Positions 15,175 through 22,438 of a DNA stretch of 30,016 bases are shown here, piece after piece. A program made the position numbers and the translations under genes. The stretch is taken from positions 1 through 30,016 of the forward strand of contig CAZZDK010000023.1 in NCBI GenBank assembly GCA_964652235.1. The letters run 5' to 3'. The notes beneath the pieces were generated by a model, which saw only the letters and a program-made list of their open reading frames with translations, was not told the DNA's origin and made no database searches. The number at the start of each line of letters is the position of its first letter. Positions within the stretch are counted from its first letter, which is position 1. The stretch is from CAZZDK01 sp964652235. Lineage in GTDB: Bacteria; Pseudomonadota; Alphaproteobacteria; UBA9219.

Positions 15175-17449
15175 TTGTCGGATGAACGCGAACAACGGGC
15201 GCAGACGGAAGACGAGGCGGCGGCTTCCCTGAACGTCCCGGAAAAACGAAAGCCCGCCCGCCTTATGCGCCAATACGAACTGGTCGAGCGCGTCAAGGCC
15301 TATGATCCGGACGCGGACGAAGACCTTCTCAACCGCGCTTATGTCTTTTCCATGCAGGCCCACGGAACGCAAATGCGGGCGTCGGGCGACCCCTATTTTT
15401 CTCATCCGCTCGAAGTCGCGGGCATTCTGACCGAAATGAAAATGGACAGCACCGCGATCGCCACCGCGCTGTTGCACGACACGGTCGAGGATACGGACGT
15501 CTCGCTTTCCGACATCGAAAAGCAGTTCGGGGCCGAAGTTGCGCGGCTCGTGGACGGCGTGACGAAGCTGACTCGCATCGAGCTTCAGACGGACCAGGCC
15601 GCCAAGCAGGCGGAAAATTTCCGCAAACTCGTCCTCGCCATGTCCGAAGACATCCGCGTCTTGCTCGTCAAGCTTGCGGACCGGCTGCACAATATGCGGA
15701 CGCTGCATTTCCTTTCCGACGAACAGAAGCGTCGCCGCATCGCGAGNNNNNNNNNNNNNNNNNNNNNNNNNNNNNNNNNNNGATATTTATGCGCCGCTCG
15801 CCGAGCGCATCGGCATCGAGCGTATGCAGGACGAATTGCAGGACCTCGCCTTCGCCGAATTGAACCCCGACGCGCGGGAAAGCATCGTCGCGCGTCTGGC
15901 CTACCTGCGCCACGAGGGAGAAAGCGTCGCCGTCAAGGTGCGCGAAGAGCTGGAAAACGTCCTGCGCGCGGGCGGCGTGAAGGGCGTCGTGGAGGGCCGC
16001 GAGAAAAAGCCCTATTCCATCTGGCGCAAGATGAAGCGCAAGGACATCGGCTTCGAGCAGCTTTCCGACATCATGGCTTTTCGAATCCTCGTGGATACGG
16101 TCGAGCAATGCTATCAGGCTCTCGGCATCATCCACCACCACTATCCCGGCATTCCGGGCCGTTTCAAAGATTACATTTCCACCCCCAAACCGAACAAATA
16201 CCAAAGCATCCATTCCACCGTCATCGGGCCCGCCCGCCAGCGCATCGAGATACAGATCCGCACCTTTCGTATGCACGAGATCGCCGAGCTGGGCGTGGCG
16301 GCGCATTGGGCCTACAAGCAGGGCGAGCCTTCGGCGGACAGCCCCGAATATCGCTGGCTGCGAGAGCTTTTGGATATTGTGGAGCACGCGCAAAAGCCGG
16401 AAGAGTTTTTGGAACACACGAAGCTGGAGCTGTTCCAGGAGCAGGTTTTCTGTTTTTCCCCGCGCGGGGACCTGATCGCCTTGCCGCGCGGCGCGACACC
16501 CGTGGATTTCGCCTACGCCGTTCACAGCCGCGTGGGCGACGCTTGCGTCGGCTCGAAAGTCAACGGGCGCATGGTGCCGCTTCGAACCGAGCTGCACAAC
16601 GGCGACCAGGTGGAGATCATCACGCAAAGGGGCGGCACGCCTTCGCCTGCGTGGGAGAGGTTCGTCGTCACCGGCAAGGCGCGCTCGCACATCCGGCGCT
16701 TCATCCGCGCGCAGCAGCGGACGGAATATGTCGCGCTGGGCCGCGCCATGCTGGAAAAGCTTTGCAAGCAGGAAGGCGTGGATTTCGGCGAAAAGCCTTT
16801 CGAGGCCGTGGCCGAAAAATTCCAGGCCGAAACGTTCGAGGATTTGCTGGCGAACGTCGGCGCTTCGTTGCAATCGCCGCGCGACGTTTTCTTCGCGGCC
16901 TTTCCGGACCACAAGCCGAAAACACCCGACAAGCCCGTGCCGGGGATCGACGCGCCCTTGCAGAAAAAGGTCCGGCCCGCGGGCGCGCCGCCATCGCCGC
17001 TCGCGCTCAAGGGACTTATCCCCGGCATGGCGGTGCATTTTGCGCGGTGCTGCCACCCGCTGCCCGGCGATCCGATCGTGGGCATCGTTTCGACGGGGCG
17101 CGGCGTGACGGTCCATACGCGCGGTTGCGAGACGCTGGAGTCTTTTCGCGACGCGCCGGAACGCTGGGTGGACGTGGATTGGGGCGAGGGCTACGGCGGC
17201 GAGGCGAATATGGTGGGCCGCCTCAGCGTGGTTTTGACCAACCGGCCGAACAGCCTGGCCTCGCTCGCCACGATCATCGGCAAGGGCAACGGAAACATCC
17301 AGGATTTGAAGATAACGGGGCGAACGCCTGAGTTTTTTGACTTGCTTCTCGATGTCGAAGTGAAAAGCGCCCAGCACCTCACCGACATCCTCGCCGCCCT
17401 TCGCGCCAGCCCCGCCATCATCTCGGTGGAGCGGACGAAGGGGCGGTGA
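15175..17449 (+). CDS. rsh: Bifunctional (p)ppGpp synthetase/hydrolase Rsh (RelA/SpoT), interrupted by N run
   Basis: The chosen start is TTG 15175, with GAGGGAGGGGG at 15160-15170; ATG 15265 (MRQYELVERV) is the alternative and matches many relatives. In order: the hydrolase HD domain with His101-Asp102 in LLHDTVEDT, the synthetase domain with YSIWRKMKRK and GRFKDYISTPKPNKYQSIHS, then TGS (FCFSPRGDLIALPRGATPVDFAYAVHS), a helical/zinc-finger-like region with HFARCCHPLPGD, and a C-terminal ACT domain. RFKD is the RXKD signature of bifunctional enzymes, as opposed to EXDD of RelA. The frame changes at the 35-N run (15747-15781). Relatives read RRRIA-RETM-DIYAPLAERIG here, implying a real gap of about ten bases. 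One intact gene. Confidence 0.93.
15747..15781. other. Assembly gap (35 N) inside rsh
   Basis: 35 N between the HD and synthetase parts. Family alignment from memory suggests only about ten bases are really missing. Confidence 0.99.
17404..17447 (+). repeat. 44-bp direct repeat, copy 1 (3' end of rsh)
   Basis: Identical over 44 bases to 18687-18730. This copy encodes the last residues of Rsh, SPAIISVERTKGR, followed by TGA. The other copy encodes the same residues followed by TAA. The two copies bracket the SPFH gene. Confidence 0.95.
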
Positions 17450-17490
17450 GAAACGTTAAGGTTAACACACGTTGACAAGGGCGAAAGATA

Positions 17491-17520
17491 TTGAACGGGG
17501 CGGCGTTTTATTGCTATACG
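17491..17520 (+). promoter_or_regulatory. Candidate promoter of the SPFH gene
   Basis: TTGAAC (17491-17496) and CTATAC (17514-17519) with a 17-base spacer, about 40 bases before the ATG. A second TTGACA at 17472-17477 has no matching -10 element. It lies inside the repeat-bounded segment, so the gene appears to carry its own promoter. Confidence 0.45.
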
Positions 17521-17557
17521 GCCAAGATGTTTTAACCTTCTGGCAAAGGAGAGCATT

Positions 17558-18622
17558 ATGATTCATCGTGCATTTAGCGAACAAAACGAAAAGGAAGGCA
17601 ATTCTTCTCAAAACAGATTCGGGAAAAGGAAGATTCTTTTTGGAATAGCGGCAGCGGCAGCGTTTTTGACCATCCCCCCTTTCTTGCTTGATGGTTGGTT
17701 TACCGTCACCTCCAGACAAAGAGCTGTCGTCGAGCGTTTAGGCTCTTTCAATCGCGCCGTAGGTCCGGGGTTTCATATGGCTTATCCGTGGCCGCTTGAA
17801 AAGGTAACGGAATATCCCGCAGGTCTCGTTATAACCGATGCGGGACAGCAGAAATTTCGCACGAAAGACAGCCAAAATTTTACGCTCGGTATGTCCATTC
17901 ATTACAAGCTTACAGGAGCGGATGACGATGCGGGCCTAAGGGAAATCCATGTCAATTTCTCCAACCAGAAAAACTCCGGAGAGAAGGATGTCGGAAACGC
18001 AGGATATGACAACGCTGTTCGTAAAATAGCCATATCAGCCGCAGGTGGCGTTATTGTGGAGAAATCTATCCTCGATATAGCGGATTACGATGCTCTCGGA
18101 GCCGCTATTCAAGGCCGATTGAAGGAAAAGCTCAAGGGAACGAAATATCCTTTCGAAATTGAGCTTGTTGTCGTGACTTCGACGCTTTTGGACAAAGAAG
18201 CGGAGGACTATGCCAACAGGATAGCTATGGAACGGCAAAGGCTTGAAATCATCAAGCAGCGCGCGACGAATGCGGTCGAGGAAAAGGTCGCGAGAGAAAA
18301 GGAAGGCGTGGCTCTGGCCGCAGGAACGACCGCGCGGCTTGCCGCCGAGGTTGAGGGAATCAGGGAAGTCGCCAAGACGCAAAACATTTCCTTTGCCGAG
18401 GCCGTTAGTTTGTACAAGGCCGTTCAGTCTTTTGCCGTCGTGTCGGGCAAAGATAGGATCGACGTCCTTGCCATCGGATCGCAAACGCTTCCTTTGGCCC
18501 TGACGCCGAAAGAGGATGAACCGGAGAAAGAGGGGCGCAGACAAGCGCCTTTAAGGCCCAACGCTTCTCTTCCTGTCAATGAAGCTGCCGCTCCCGCTCC
18601 TGGTTCCGTCGCCAAAAAATAG
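17558..18622 (+). CDS. SPFH/band-7 domain membrane protein (prohibitin/HflK-like)
   Basis: 354 residues from ATG 17558 with AAAGGAGAG at 17545-17553. It has a single N-terminal membrane segment near residues 25-46 (ILFGIAAAAAFLTIPPFLL), then the SPFH core: TSRQRAVVERLGSFNRAVGPGFHMAYPWPLEKV, a beta region with NFTLGMSIHYKL, and the helical extension ANRIAMERQRLEIIKQRATNAVEEKVAREKEG...AEVEGIREVAK, expected to be coiled coil. The C-terminal 45 residues are Pro/Ala-rich. SPFH proteins form ring-like membrane scaffolds that hold proteases or mark microdomains. No hflK/hflC partner or NfeD gene is adjacent. Codon use is visibly less GC-rich than neighbouring genes, and the gene is bracketed by the 44-bp repeat, both suggesting acquisition. 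Confidence 0.85.
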   Translation: MIHRAFSEQNEKEGNSSQNRFGKRKILFGIAAAAAFLTIPPFLLDGWFTVTSRQRAVVERLGSFNRAVGPGFHMAYPWPLEKVTEYPAGLVITDAGQQKFRTKDSQNFTLGMSIHYKLTGADDDAGLREIHVNFSNQKNSGEKDVGNAGYDNAVRKIAISAAGGVIVEKSILDIADYDALGAAIQGRLKEKLKGTKYPFEIELVVVTSTLLDKEAEDYANRIAMERQRLEIIKQRATNAVEEKVAREKEGVALAAGTTARLAAEVEGIREVAKTQNISFAEAVSLYKAVQSFAVVSGKDRIDVLAIGSQTLPLALTPKEDEPEKEGRRQAPLRPNASLPVNEAAAPAPGSVAKK

Positions 18623-18636
18623 GCCTTGTGTGCAAT

Positions 18637-18666
18637 AAAAGCGGCGCGGACTCCCGCGCCGCTTTT
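18637..18666 (+). terminator. Rho-independent terminator after the SPFH gene
   Basis: AAAAGCGGCGCGG (18637-18649), loop ACTC, CCGCGCCGCTTTT (18654-18666): a perfect 13-bp stem running into T residues. Confidence 0.92.
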
Positions 18667-18686
18667 TGATGTGAACGAGATAGCCT

Positions 18687-18730
18687 CGCCAGCCCCGCCA
18701 TCATCTCGGTGGAGCGGACGAAGGGGCGGT
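18687..18730 (+). repeat. 44-bp direct repeat, copy 2 (orphan rsh tail)
   Basis: Exact second copy of 17404-17447, placed 21 bases after the SPFH terminator. In the rsh frame it still encodes the rsh ending VERTKGR but with TAA instead of TGA, then diverges. It resembles the original or restored gene end left by an insertion at the rsh 3' terminus. Confidence 0.95.
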
Positions 18731-18739
18731 AACAACATT

Positions 18740-18914
18740 TAGGGTCCGGACTCATTTGAATATTTGAGTCATTCCCGCGAAAGCGGGAATCCAGGGCCAC
18801 AAGAACCTAAGCTTGTTCTGTTTGACTCTGGATGCCCGCCTGCGCGGGCATGACACATAGGATAGGGAATCTTATCCCCTTGTTCCGATTCAATTCAATT
18901 AGGTCCGGACCCTA
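18740..18914. repeat. Nested palindromic element with 12-bp terminal inverted repeats
   Basis: TAGGGTCCGGAC (18740-18751) is mirrored by GTCCGGACCCTA (18903-18914). Inside are the hairpin GACTCA...TGAGTC (18749-18770), ATTCCCGC-GAAA-GCGGGAAT (18771-18790, resembling the neisserial dRS3 repeat core), and a further GCCCGC...GCGGGC hairpin (about 18833-18849). ATCCAG and CTGGAT flank the inner hairpins as mirrored words. It has no coding capacity and is probably a non-autonomous element. Confidence 0.7.
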
Positions 18915-18934
18915 GCTTGTTAAAAAGATGTATT

Positions 18935-19033
18935 TCAACAAGATATATCTTGTTGATGAGTCGCTCGCGCTTCGCGCGTAGCGTCCAAAACGCTCCTATG
19001 GTCGCGTTTTGTGAACCCCCTTCGGGGGTTCAC
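18935..19033. repeat. Chain of short hairpins between the repeat element and the tRNA
   Basis: Successive inverted repeats: a 22-bp perfect palindrome TCAACAAGATA/TATCTTGTTGA (18935-18956), CAAAACGC...GCGTTTTG (about 18986-19011), and GTGAACCCCC-TTC-GGGGGTTCAC (19011-19033), followed by a smaller CGTGCTTCGCAC. No reading frame fits. It lies directly downstream of the tRNA on the tRNA's strand. Confidence 0.6.
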
Positions 19034-19045
19034 GTGCTTCGCACT

Positions 19046-19089
19046 CACCATTGAAAGAGCCGCCCTAAAGGGCGGCTCTTTCAATGGTG
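19046..19089 (-). terminator. 20-bp inverted repeat overlapping the tRNA 3' end, probable terminator
   Basis: CACCATTGAAAGAGCCGCCC (19046-19065), loop TAAA, and its exact complement (19070-19089). The right arm includes the bases encoding the tRNA CCA end and the discriminator. No U-run follows the stem on either strand, so termination is likely but not certain; it may instead stabilise or guide processing of the tRNA precursor. Confidence 0.6.
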
Positions 19090-19161
19090 GGCCCGGAGGG
19101 ACTTGAACCCCCGACCAGACCGTTATGAGCGGTCCGCTCTAACCAACTGAGCTACAGGCCC
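19085..19161 (-). tRNA. tRNA with CAU anticodon, probably tRNA-Ile2 (lysidine-modified); tRNA-Met is the alternative
   Basis: A 77-base cloverleaf on the minus strand: acceptor GGGCCTG/CGGGCCC with one G-U pair, D-arm TAGCTCAGTTGGTTAGAGC, anticodon stem GACCG/CGGTC around CTCATAA (anticodon CAT), T-loop TTCAAGT, discriminator A and encoded CCA. The acceptor stem matches the alphaproteobacterial tRNA-Ile(GAU) pattern, and it lacks the features of initiator tRNA. I therefore favour the AUA-decoding isoleucine tRNA whose C34 is converted to lysidine by TilS. The identity is inferred; the structure is clear. Confidence 0.93.
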
Positions 19162-19178
19162 CCAGAGAGAGGCTCTTG

Positions 19179-19184
19179 ATAATA
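19179..19184 (-). promoter_or_regulatory. Candidate -10 element of the tRNA gene
   Basis: TATTAT on the minus strand, 18 bases before the mature tRNA 5' end. No clear -35 is visible upstream. Confidence 0.3.
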
Positions 19185-19218
19185 CAGTTTCTTTCTTAAG
19201 GAAATGCTGTTTTTTACT

Positions 19219-19340
19219 CGTCATTGCGAGGAGTCCTGCCCCCGCAAAGCGGGAGCAGGACGACGCGGCAATCCAGAGTCGTTAAAAGCAAGCTGCAGCG
19301 GCCCTGGATTGCTTCGGCCCTTTCGGGCCTCGCAATGACG
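19219..19340. repeat. Dispersed palindromic repeat, second copy of the cgtcattgcgag type
   Basis: It begins cgtcattgcgag and ends ctcgcaatgacg, with inner mirrored words gcaatccag (near 19270) and ctggattgc (near 19303) and an extra CTGCCCCCGC...GCGGGAGCAG hairpin on the left. The same architecture is at 661-762; the left-arm contents differ between copies while the ends are conserved. Confidence 0.8.
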
Positions 19341-19345
19341 AAGGG

Positions 19346-19981
19346 TTAGGATCTCCACCCATGCAGAAAGACTAAATCCACGGTCACGGCGATGCCTGCG
19401 CCGCCGGGGGCGGGGAAGCGGTCCGCATAAATCCGGGCGGCCTTATCGAACAGTCTGCGCGGGGCAAAGCGGCGCGAGCGGGCCGAAAGGCCGTTCGTCC
19501 AGCCCCCGTTACGCAAGGCCTTCATAAGCGCGAAGAGGTCCGGGTAAAGGAGCGTTACGCGCTCGCTGTCCGCGACGGGGGAAGCGAACCCCGCCTCGGC
19601 CAAAAGATCGCCCGCCGCCGCAAGCTCGATCATGGGCGCGGTGCGCGGACTGGCCCCGCCCGTAAGCGCCAATTCCGCCTCCATCAGGCAAAGCCGAAGC
19701 TCGCGCAACGTCTCGCCCCCCGCCATGACGCCGAGGAAAAGCCCGCCGGGGCCAAGTTTTCCATGGGCTTCGCTCAGACCTTCCCGCGCGTCGTCTTCCC
19801 CTCGCCATTCAAGGCAGGACGTCAAGAGAGAGGGCGGCGGCGTTTTAAGGTCTTCGAGTCTTTCTTGAATTCGGCTCCAGGCCTCCCTCTCTATAGCGCT
19901 TGGGACACGGGGCCTTGCGGCGGCGCGTTCAAGCTGGCGCTTTCGGAAAAGGGGATCGAAAAGGGGTTGGGCGGTCGGCAT
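19346..19981 (-). CDS. BioC/NDUFAF5-like methyltransferase lacking its SAM-binding region
   Basis: 211 residues from ATG 19981. The start MPTAQPLFDPLFRKRQLERAAARP and the end (GPGGLFLGVMAGGETLRELRLCLMEAE, TGGASPRTAPMIELAAAGDLLAEAGF, LRNGGWTNGLSARSRR, AARIYADRF, VDLVFLHGW) match the alphaproteobacterial NDUFAF5/BioC-type protein normally found beside comF. Relatives are about 280-300 residues. Here the segment between residue 45 and 60, which should hold the LDLGCGTG-type motif I and the following SAM-binding strands, is missing in frame, leaving ERLEDLKTPPPSLLTSCLEWRG. Without that motif methyltransferase activity is unlikely. It may be a decaying gene or a remodelled non-enzymatic protein. 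Confidence 0.75.
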   Translation of the reverse strand: MPTAQPLFDPLFRKRQLERAAARPRVPSAIEREAWSRIQERLEDLKTPPPSLLTSCLEWRGEDDAREGLSEAHGKLGPGGLFLGVMAGGETLRELRLCLMEAELALTGGASPRTAPMIELAAAGDLLAEAGFASPVADSERVTLLYPDLFALMKALRNGGWTNGLSARSRRFAPRRLFDKAARIYADRFPAPGGAGIAVTVDLVFLHGWRS

Positions 19982-19991
19982 ACGATATAGT

Positions 19992-20756
19992 ATGACTCAA
20001 GCTTCTCTTTTTATCCAATCCGACATGACCTTTTCCCTTTCCCCTTTCTGGCGCCGGGCGATGGATGTCTTGCTCCCGCCGCTTTGCCTGGGCTGCGACC
20101 GGCCCGTGACGGAAAACCAGACCTTGTGCGCCGCCTGTTGGAAAGCGATTCATTTCGTCGAAAGGCCTTTTTGCGCGCGGTGCGGCGCGCCGTTCGATGT
20201 GCCGGTAGAGGAGGGTACTTTGTGCGGCCAATGCCTCGGCGGCCCGCCGCTTTACGAAAAAGCCCGCAGCGCCGTCCTCTACGACGACGCCATCAAGCCG
20301 ATCCTCTTGCGCTTCAAGCACGCCGACCGGCTGCATCCCGTTCCGGCGCTGGCGGCCTGGATGGTTCGCGCGGGCGCGGAACTTTGGGCGGAGGCCGATC
20401 TGATCGTGCCGGTCCCGCTTCACCGATGGAGGCTTCTCAAGCGGCGCTACAACCAGGCGGCGCTACTCGCGCAGGCCGTGGGAAAAAATCTGGATAAGAA
20501 AGTCGCCGTGGACCTTTTGGTCCGCCGCCGCGCGAGCGAGTCCCAGGGCCGCAAGAACCGGAAAGAGCGGCGCGAGAACGTCGCGGGCGCCTTTGCCCTC
20601 AGGCCCGGCGCGGACGTGGTGGGCAAAAAGATCGTCTTGATCGACGATGTCCTGACGTCGGGGGCGACGGTAGAGGAATGCGCCCGCGTTTTGCTGTCGG
20701 CAGGGGCGGCGACCGTTTCGGTTGTGACGTTGGCTCGAGCGCGTATGGCTATATAA
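19992..20756 (+). CDS. comF: ComF-family double zinc-ribbon phosphoribosyltransferase-like protein
   Basis: 254 residues if started at ATG 19992, only 10 bases from the divergent methyltransferase start; ATG 20025 is an alternative. Two zinc ribbons are formed by Cys32/35/46/49 and Cys61/64/78/81 (CLGC, CAAC, CARC, CGQC). A phosphoribosyltransferase-like domain follows with VPVPLHRWRLLKRRYNQA and the PRPP-binding motif VLIDDVLTSGAT (Asp218, Asp219). ComF is needed for DNA uptake in naturally competent bacteria and is also widespread in non-competent ones, where its role is unsettled. No other competence gene is in the window. Confidence 0.92.
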   Translation: MTQASLFIQSDMTFSLSPFWRRAMDVLLPPLCLGCDRPVTENQTLCAACWKAIHFVERPFCARCGAPFDVPVEEGTLCGQCLGGPPLYEKARSAVLYDDAIKPILLRFKHADRLHPVPALAAWMVRAGAELWAEADLIVPVPLHRWRLLKRRYNQAALLAQAVGKNLDKKVAVDLLVRRRASESQGRKNRKERRENVAGAFALRPGADVVGKKIVLIDDVLTSGATVEECARVLLSAGAATVSVVTLARARMAI

Positions 20757-20794
20757 TCAACACGTTAACCATTCTTTTTCCTCCATAAATTTCC

Positions 20795-20822
20795 TTGCTT
20801 TTTTCGCGCGAAAGTCTATGAT
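20795..20822 (+). promoter_or_regulatory. Promoter of the nusA operon
   Basis: TTGCTT (20795-20800), 16-base spacer, TATGAT (20817-20822). Transcription would start near 20829, upstream of the leader hairpin and about 85 bases before nusA. It is the best promoter match in the window. Confidence 0.6.
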
Positions 20823-20847
20823 GCCCCTCAAATCCTAGAGGCTGAGA

Positions 20848-20872
20848 GGTGGGGCAAAACCCCGCCTTTTTT
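20848..20872 (+). terminator. Leader terminator/attenuator before nusA
   Basis: GGTGGGG (20848-20854), loop CAAAA, CCCCGCC (20860-20866), then TTTTTT. This is a canonical intrinsic terminator lying between the probable promoter and nusA, so part of the transcripts should end here. As NusA itself promotes termination, it could provide feedback. In other proteobacteria a hairpin of this type precedes rimP, the usual first gene of the operon. Confidence 0.75.
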
Positions 20873-20914
20873 GTTGCCCTGGCTGTGAAAAACGAGAAAA
20901 ACGGGGTTCAAGAC

Positions 20915-22417
20915 ATGGAACTTTTACACGTGGCCGATGCCGTTGCGCGGGAAAAGAACATTGAGCGCGACGAGGTTCTGGAAGCGATGGAGCAGGCGAT
21001 CCAGAAAGCCGGGCGGGCCAAATACGGCTATGAACACGACATCCGCGCGACCATTGACCGCAAGACGGGCGAGGTGAAGTTGCGGCGCTATCTGCTTGTT
21101 TCCGATCCGGTCGAGGACGACCATACGCAAATCACGCTCAAGGCCGCGAAGAAGAGCAACCCCGACATCAAGATCGGCGAATACGTGATCGACGACCTTC
21201 CCCCCATCGATCTGGGACGCATCGCCGCGCAGACGGCCAAGCAGGTCATCGTGCAAAAAGTGCGCGAGGCCGAACGGCACCGCCAGTTCCTCGAATACAA
21301 GGACCGCGTGGGCGACATCGTGAGCGGCGTCGTCAAGCGCGTGGAATACGGCAACGTGACGGTCGATCTGGGCAAGGCCGAGGCCGTCCTACGCCGCGAT
21401 GAGGCCTTGCCGCGCGAGCATTTCAAGAACGGCGACCGCGTGCGAGCCTATATCTACGACGTACGCGAAGAGCAAAGGGGCCCGCAGATTTTCCTCTCGC
21501 GGACGCATCCCATCTTTATGGCCAAGCTGTTTTCGCAGGAAGTGCCGGAGATTTACGACGGCATCATCGAAATCAAGTCCGTCGCCCGCGATCCGGGCAG
21601 CCGCGCGAAAATCGCGGTCATCTCGAACGACAGCTCCATCGATCCGGTCGGCGCGTGCGTCGGCATGAGGGGCAGCCGCGTGCAAGCCGTGGTCGGCGAA
21701 CTACAGGGCGAAAAGATCGACATCATTCCCTGGTCTTTCGATCCCGCGACCTTCGTTGTCAACGCGCTCGCGCCCGCCGAGGTCGCCAAGGTTGTCCTCG
21801 ACGAAGACAATCACCGCATGGACGTGGTGGTTCCGGACGAGCAGCTTTCGCTCGCCATCGGGCGGCGCGGCCAGAACGTGCGCCTGGCTTCCATGCTGAC
21901 GGGCTGGGACATCGACATCCTGACCGAAGCCGAAGAATCCGAACGTCGCCAGGAAGAGCTTCGCGTGCGCACGACGCTTTTCATCGAAGCCTTGTCCGTT
22001 GACGATGTGATCGCGCATTTGCTGGTGAGCGAGGGCTTCTCGCGCGTTGAGCAGATCGCGGAAACGCCGACGGACGAACTTGCTGAGATCGAAGGCTTCG
22101 ATGCGGAAGTAGCCGCCGAGCTGCAGCAACGTGCCCGCACCTGGCTGGCCGAAACGGCGGCTAAGCTGGAAGACAAGCGGCGCGAACTGGGCGTGGCCGA
22201 CGATGTGATGGGCCTGCCGCATATGACGGCGGAAATGGCCGTCAAGTTGGGCGAAAAGGGCGTGAAGACTCTCGATGACGTGGGCGATTTGGCCAGCGAC
22301 GAACTGCGCGAGATCGTGGGCGAGGAACTCAGCGAAAGCAAGGCCAACGAAACGATCATGGCCGCGCGCGCGCATTGGTTCGAAGGCGAAGCCGTCGAAG
22401 ACCCGGCTCAAGCGTAA
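20915..22417 (+). CDS. nusA: Transcription termination/antitermination factor NusA
   Basis: 500 residues from ATG 20915; the frame is open further upstream into the leader hairpin, but the MELLHVADAVAREKNIERDEVLEAME start fits the family. Domains: N-terminal RNA-polymerase-binding region (1-about 125), S1 domain from about residue 133 (GDIVSGVVKRVEYGNVTVDLG), two KH domains (DPVGACVGMRGSRVQAVVGEL; LAIGRRGQNVRLAS), and a C-terminal extension with two helix-hairpin-helix-like acidic repeats (FIEALSVDDVIAHLLVSEGF; MTAEMAVKLGEKGVKTLDDV). It binds nascent RNA and RNA polymerase to modulate pausing and termination. It is the first gene of its operon here, because rimP is absent. Confidence 0.95.
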   Translation: MELLHVADAVAREKNIERDEVLEAMEQAIQKAGRAKYGYEHDIRATIDRKTGEVKLRRYLLVSDPVEDDHTQITLKAAKKSNPDIKIGEYVIDDLPPIDLGRIAAQTAKQVIVQKVREAERHRQFLEYKDRVGDIVSGVVKRVEYGNVTVDLGKAEAVLRRDEALPREHFKNGDRVRAYIYDVREEQRGPQIFLSRTHPIFMAKLFSQEVPEIYDGIIEIKSVARDPGSRAKIAVISNDSSIDPVGACVGMRGSRVQAVVGELQGEKIDIIPWSFDPATFVVNALAPAEVAKVVLDEDNHRMDVVVPDEQLSLAIGRRGQNVRLASMLTGWDIDILTEAEESERRQEELRVRTTLFIEALSVDDVIAHLLVSEGFSRVEQIAETPTDELAEIEGFDAEVAAELQQRARTWLAETAAKLEDKRRELGVADDVMGLPHMTAEMAVKLGEKGVKTLDDVGDLASDELREIVGEELSESKANETIMAARAHWFEGEAVEDPAQA

Positions 22418-22438
22418 ACATGAGGCACGAAACGGAAC

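Noticed and set aside
18740..19033. Possible CRISPR array
   Set aside because: The repeats are inverted and different from one another, with no regular spacers or cas genes.
20757..20914. Possible short or degraded rimP gene
   Set aside because: The interval is too short, contains a promoter and terminator, and shows no RimP motif.
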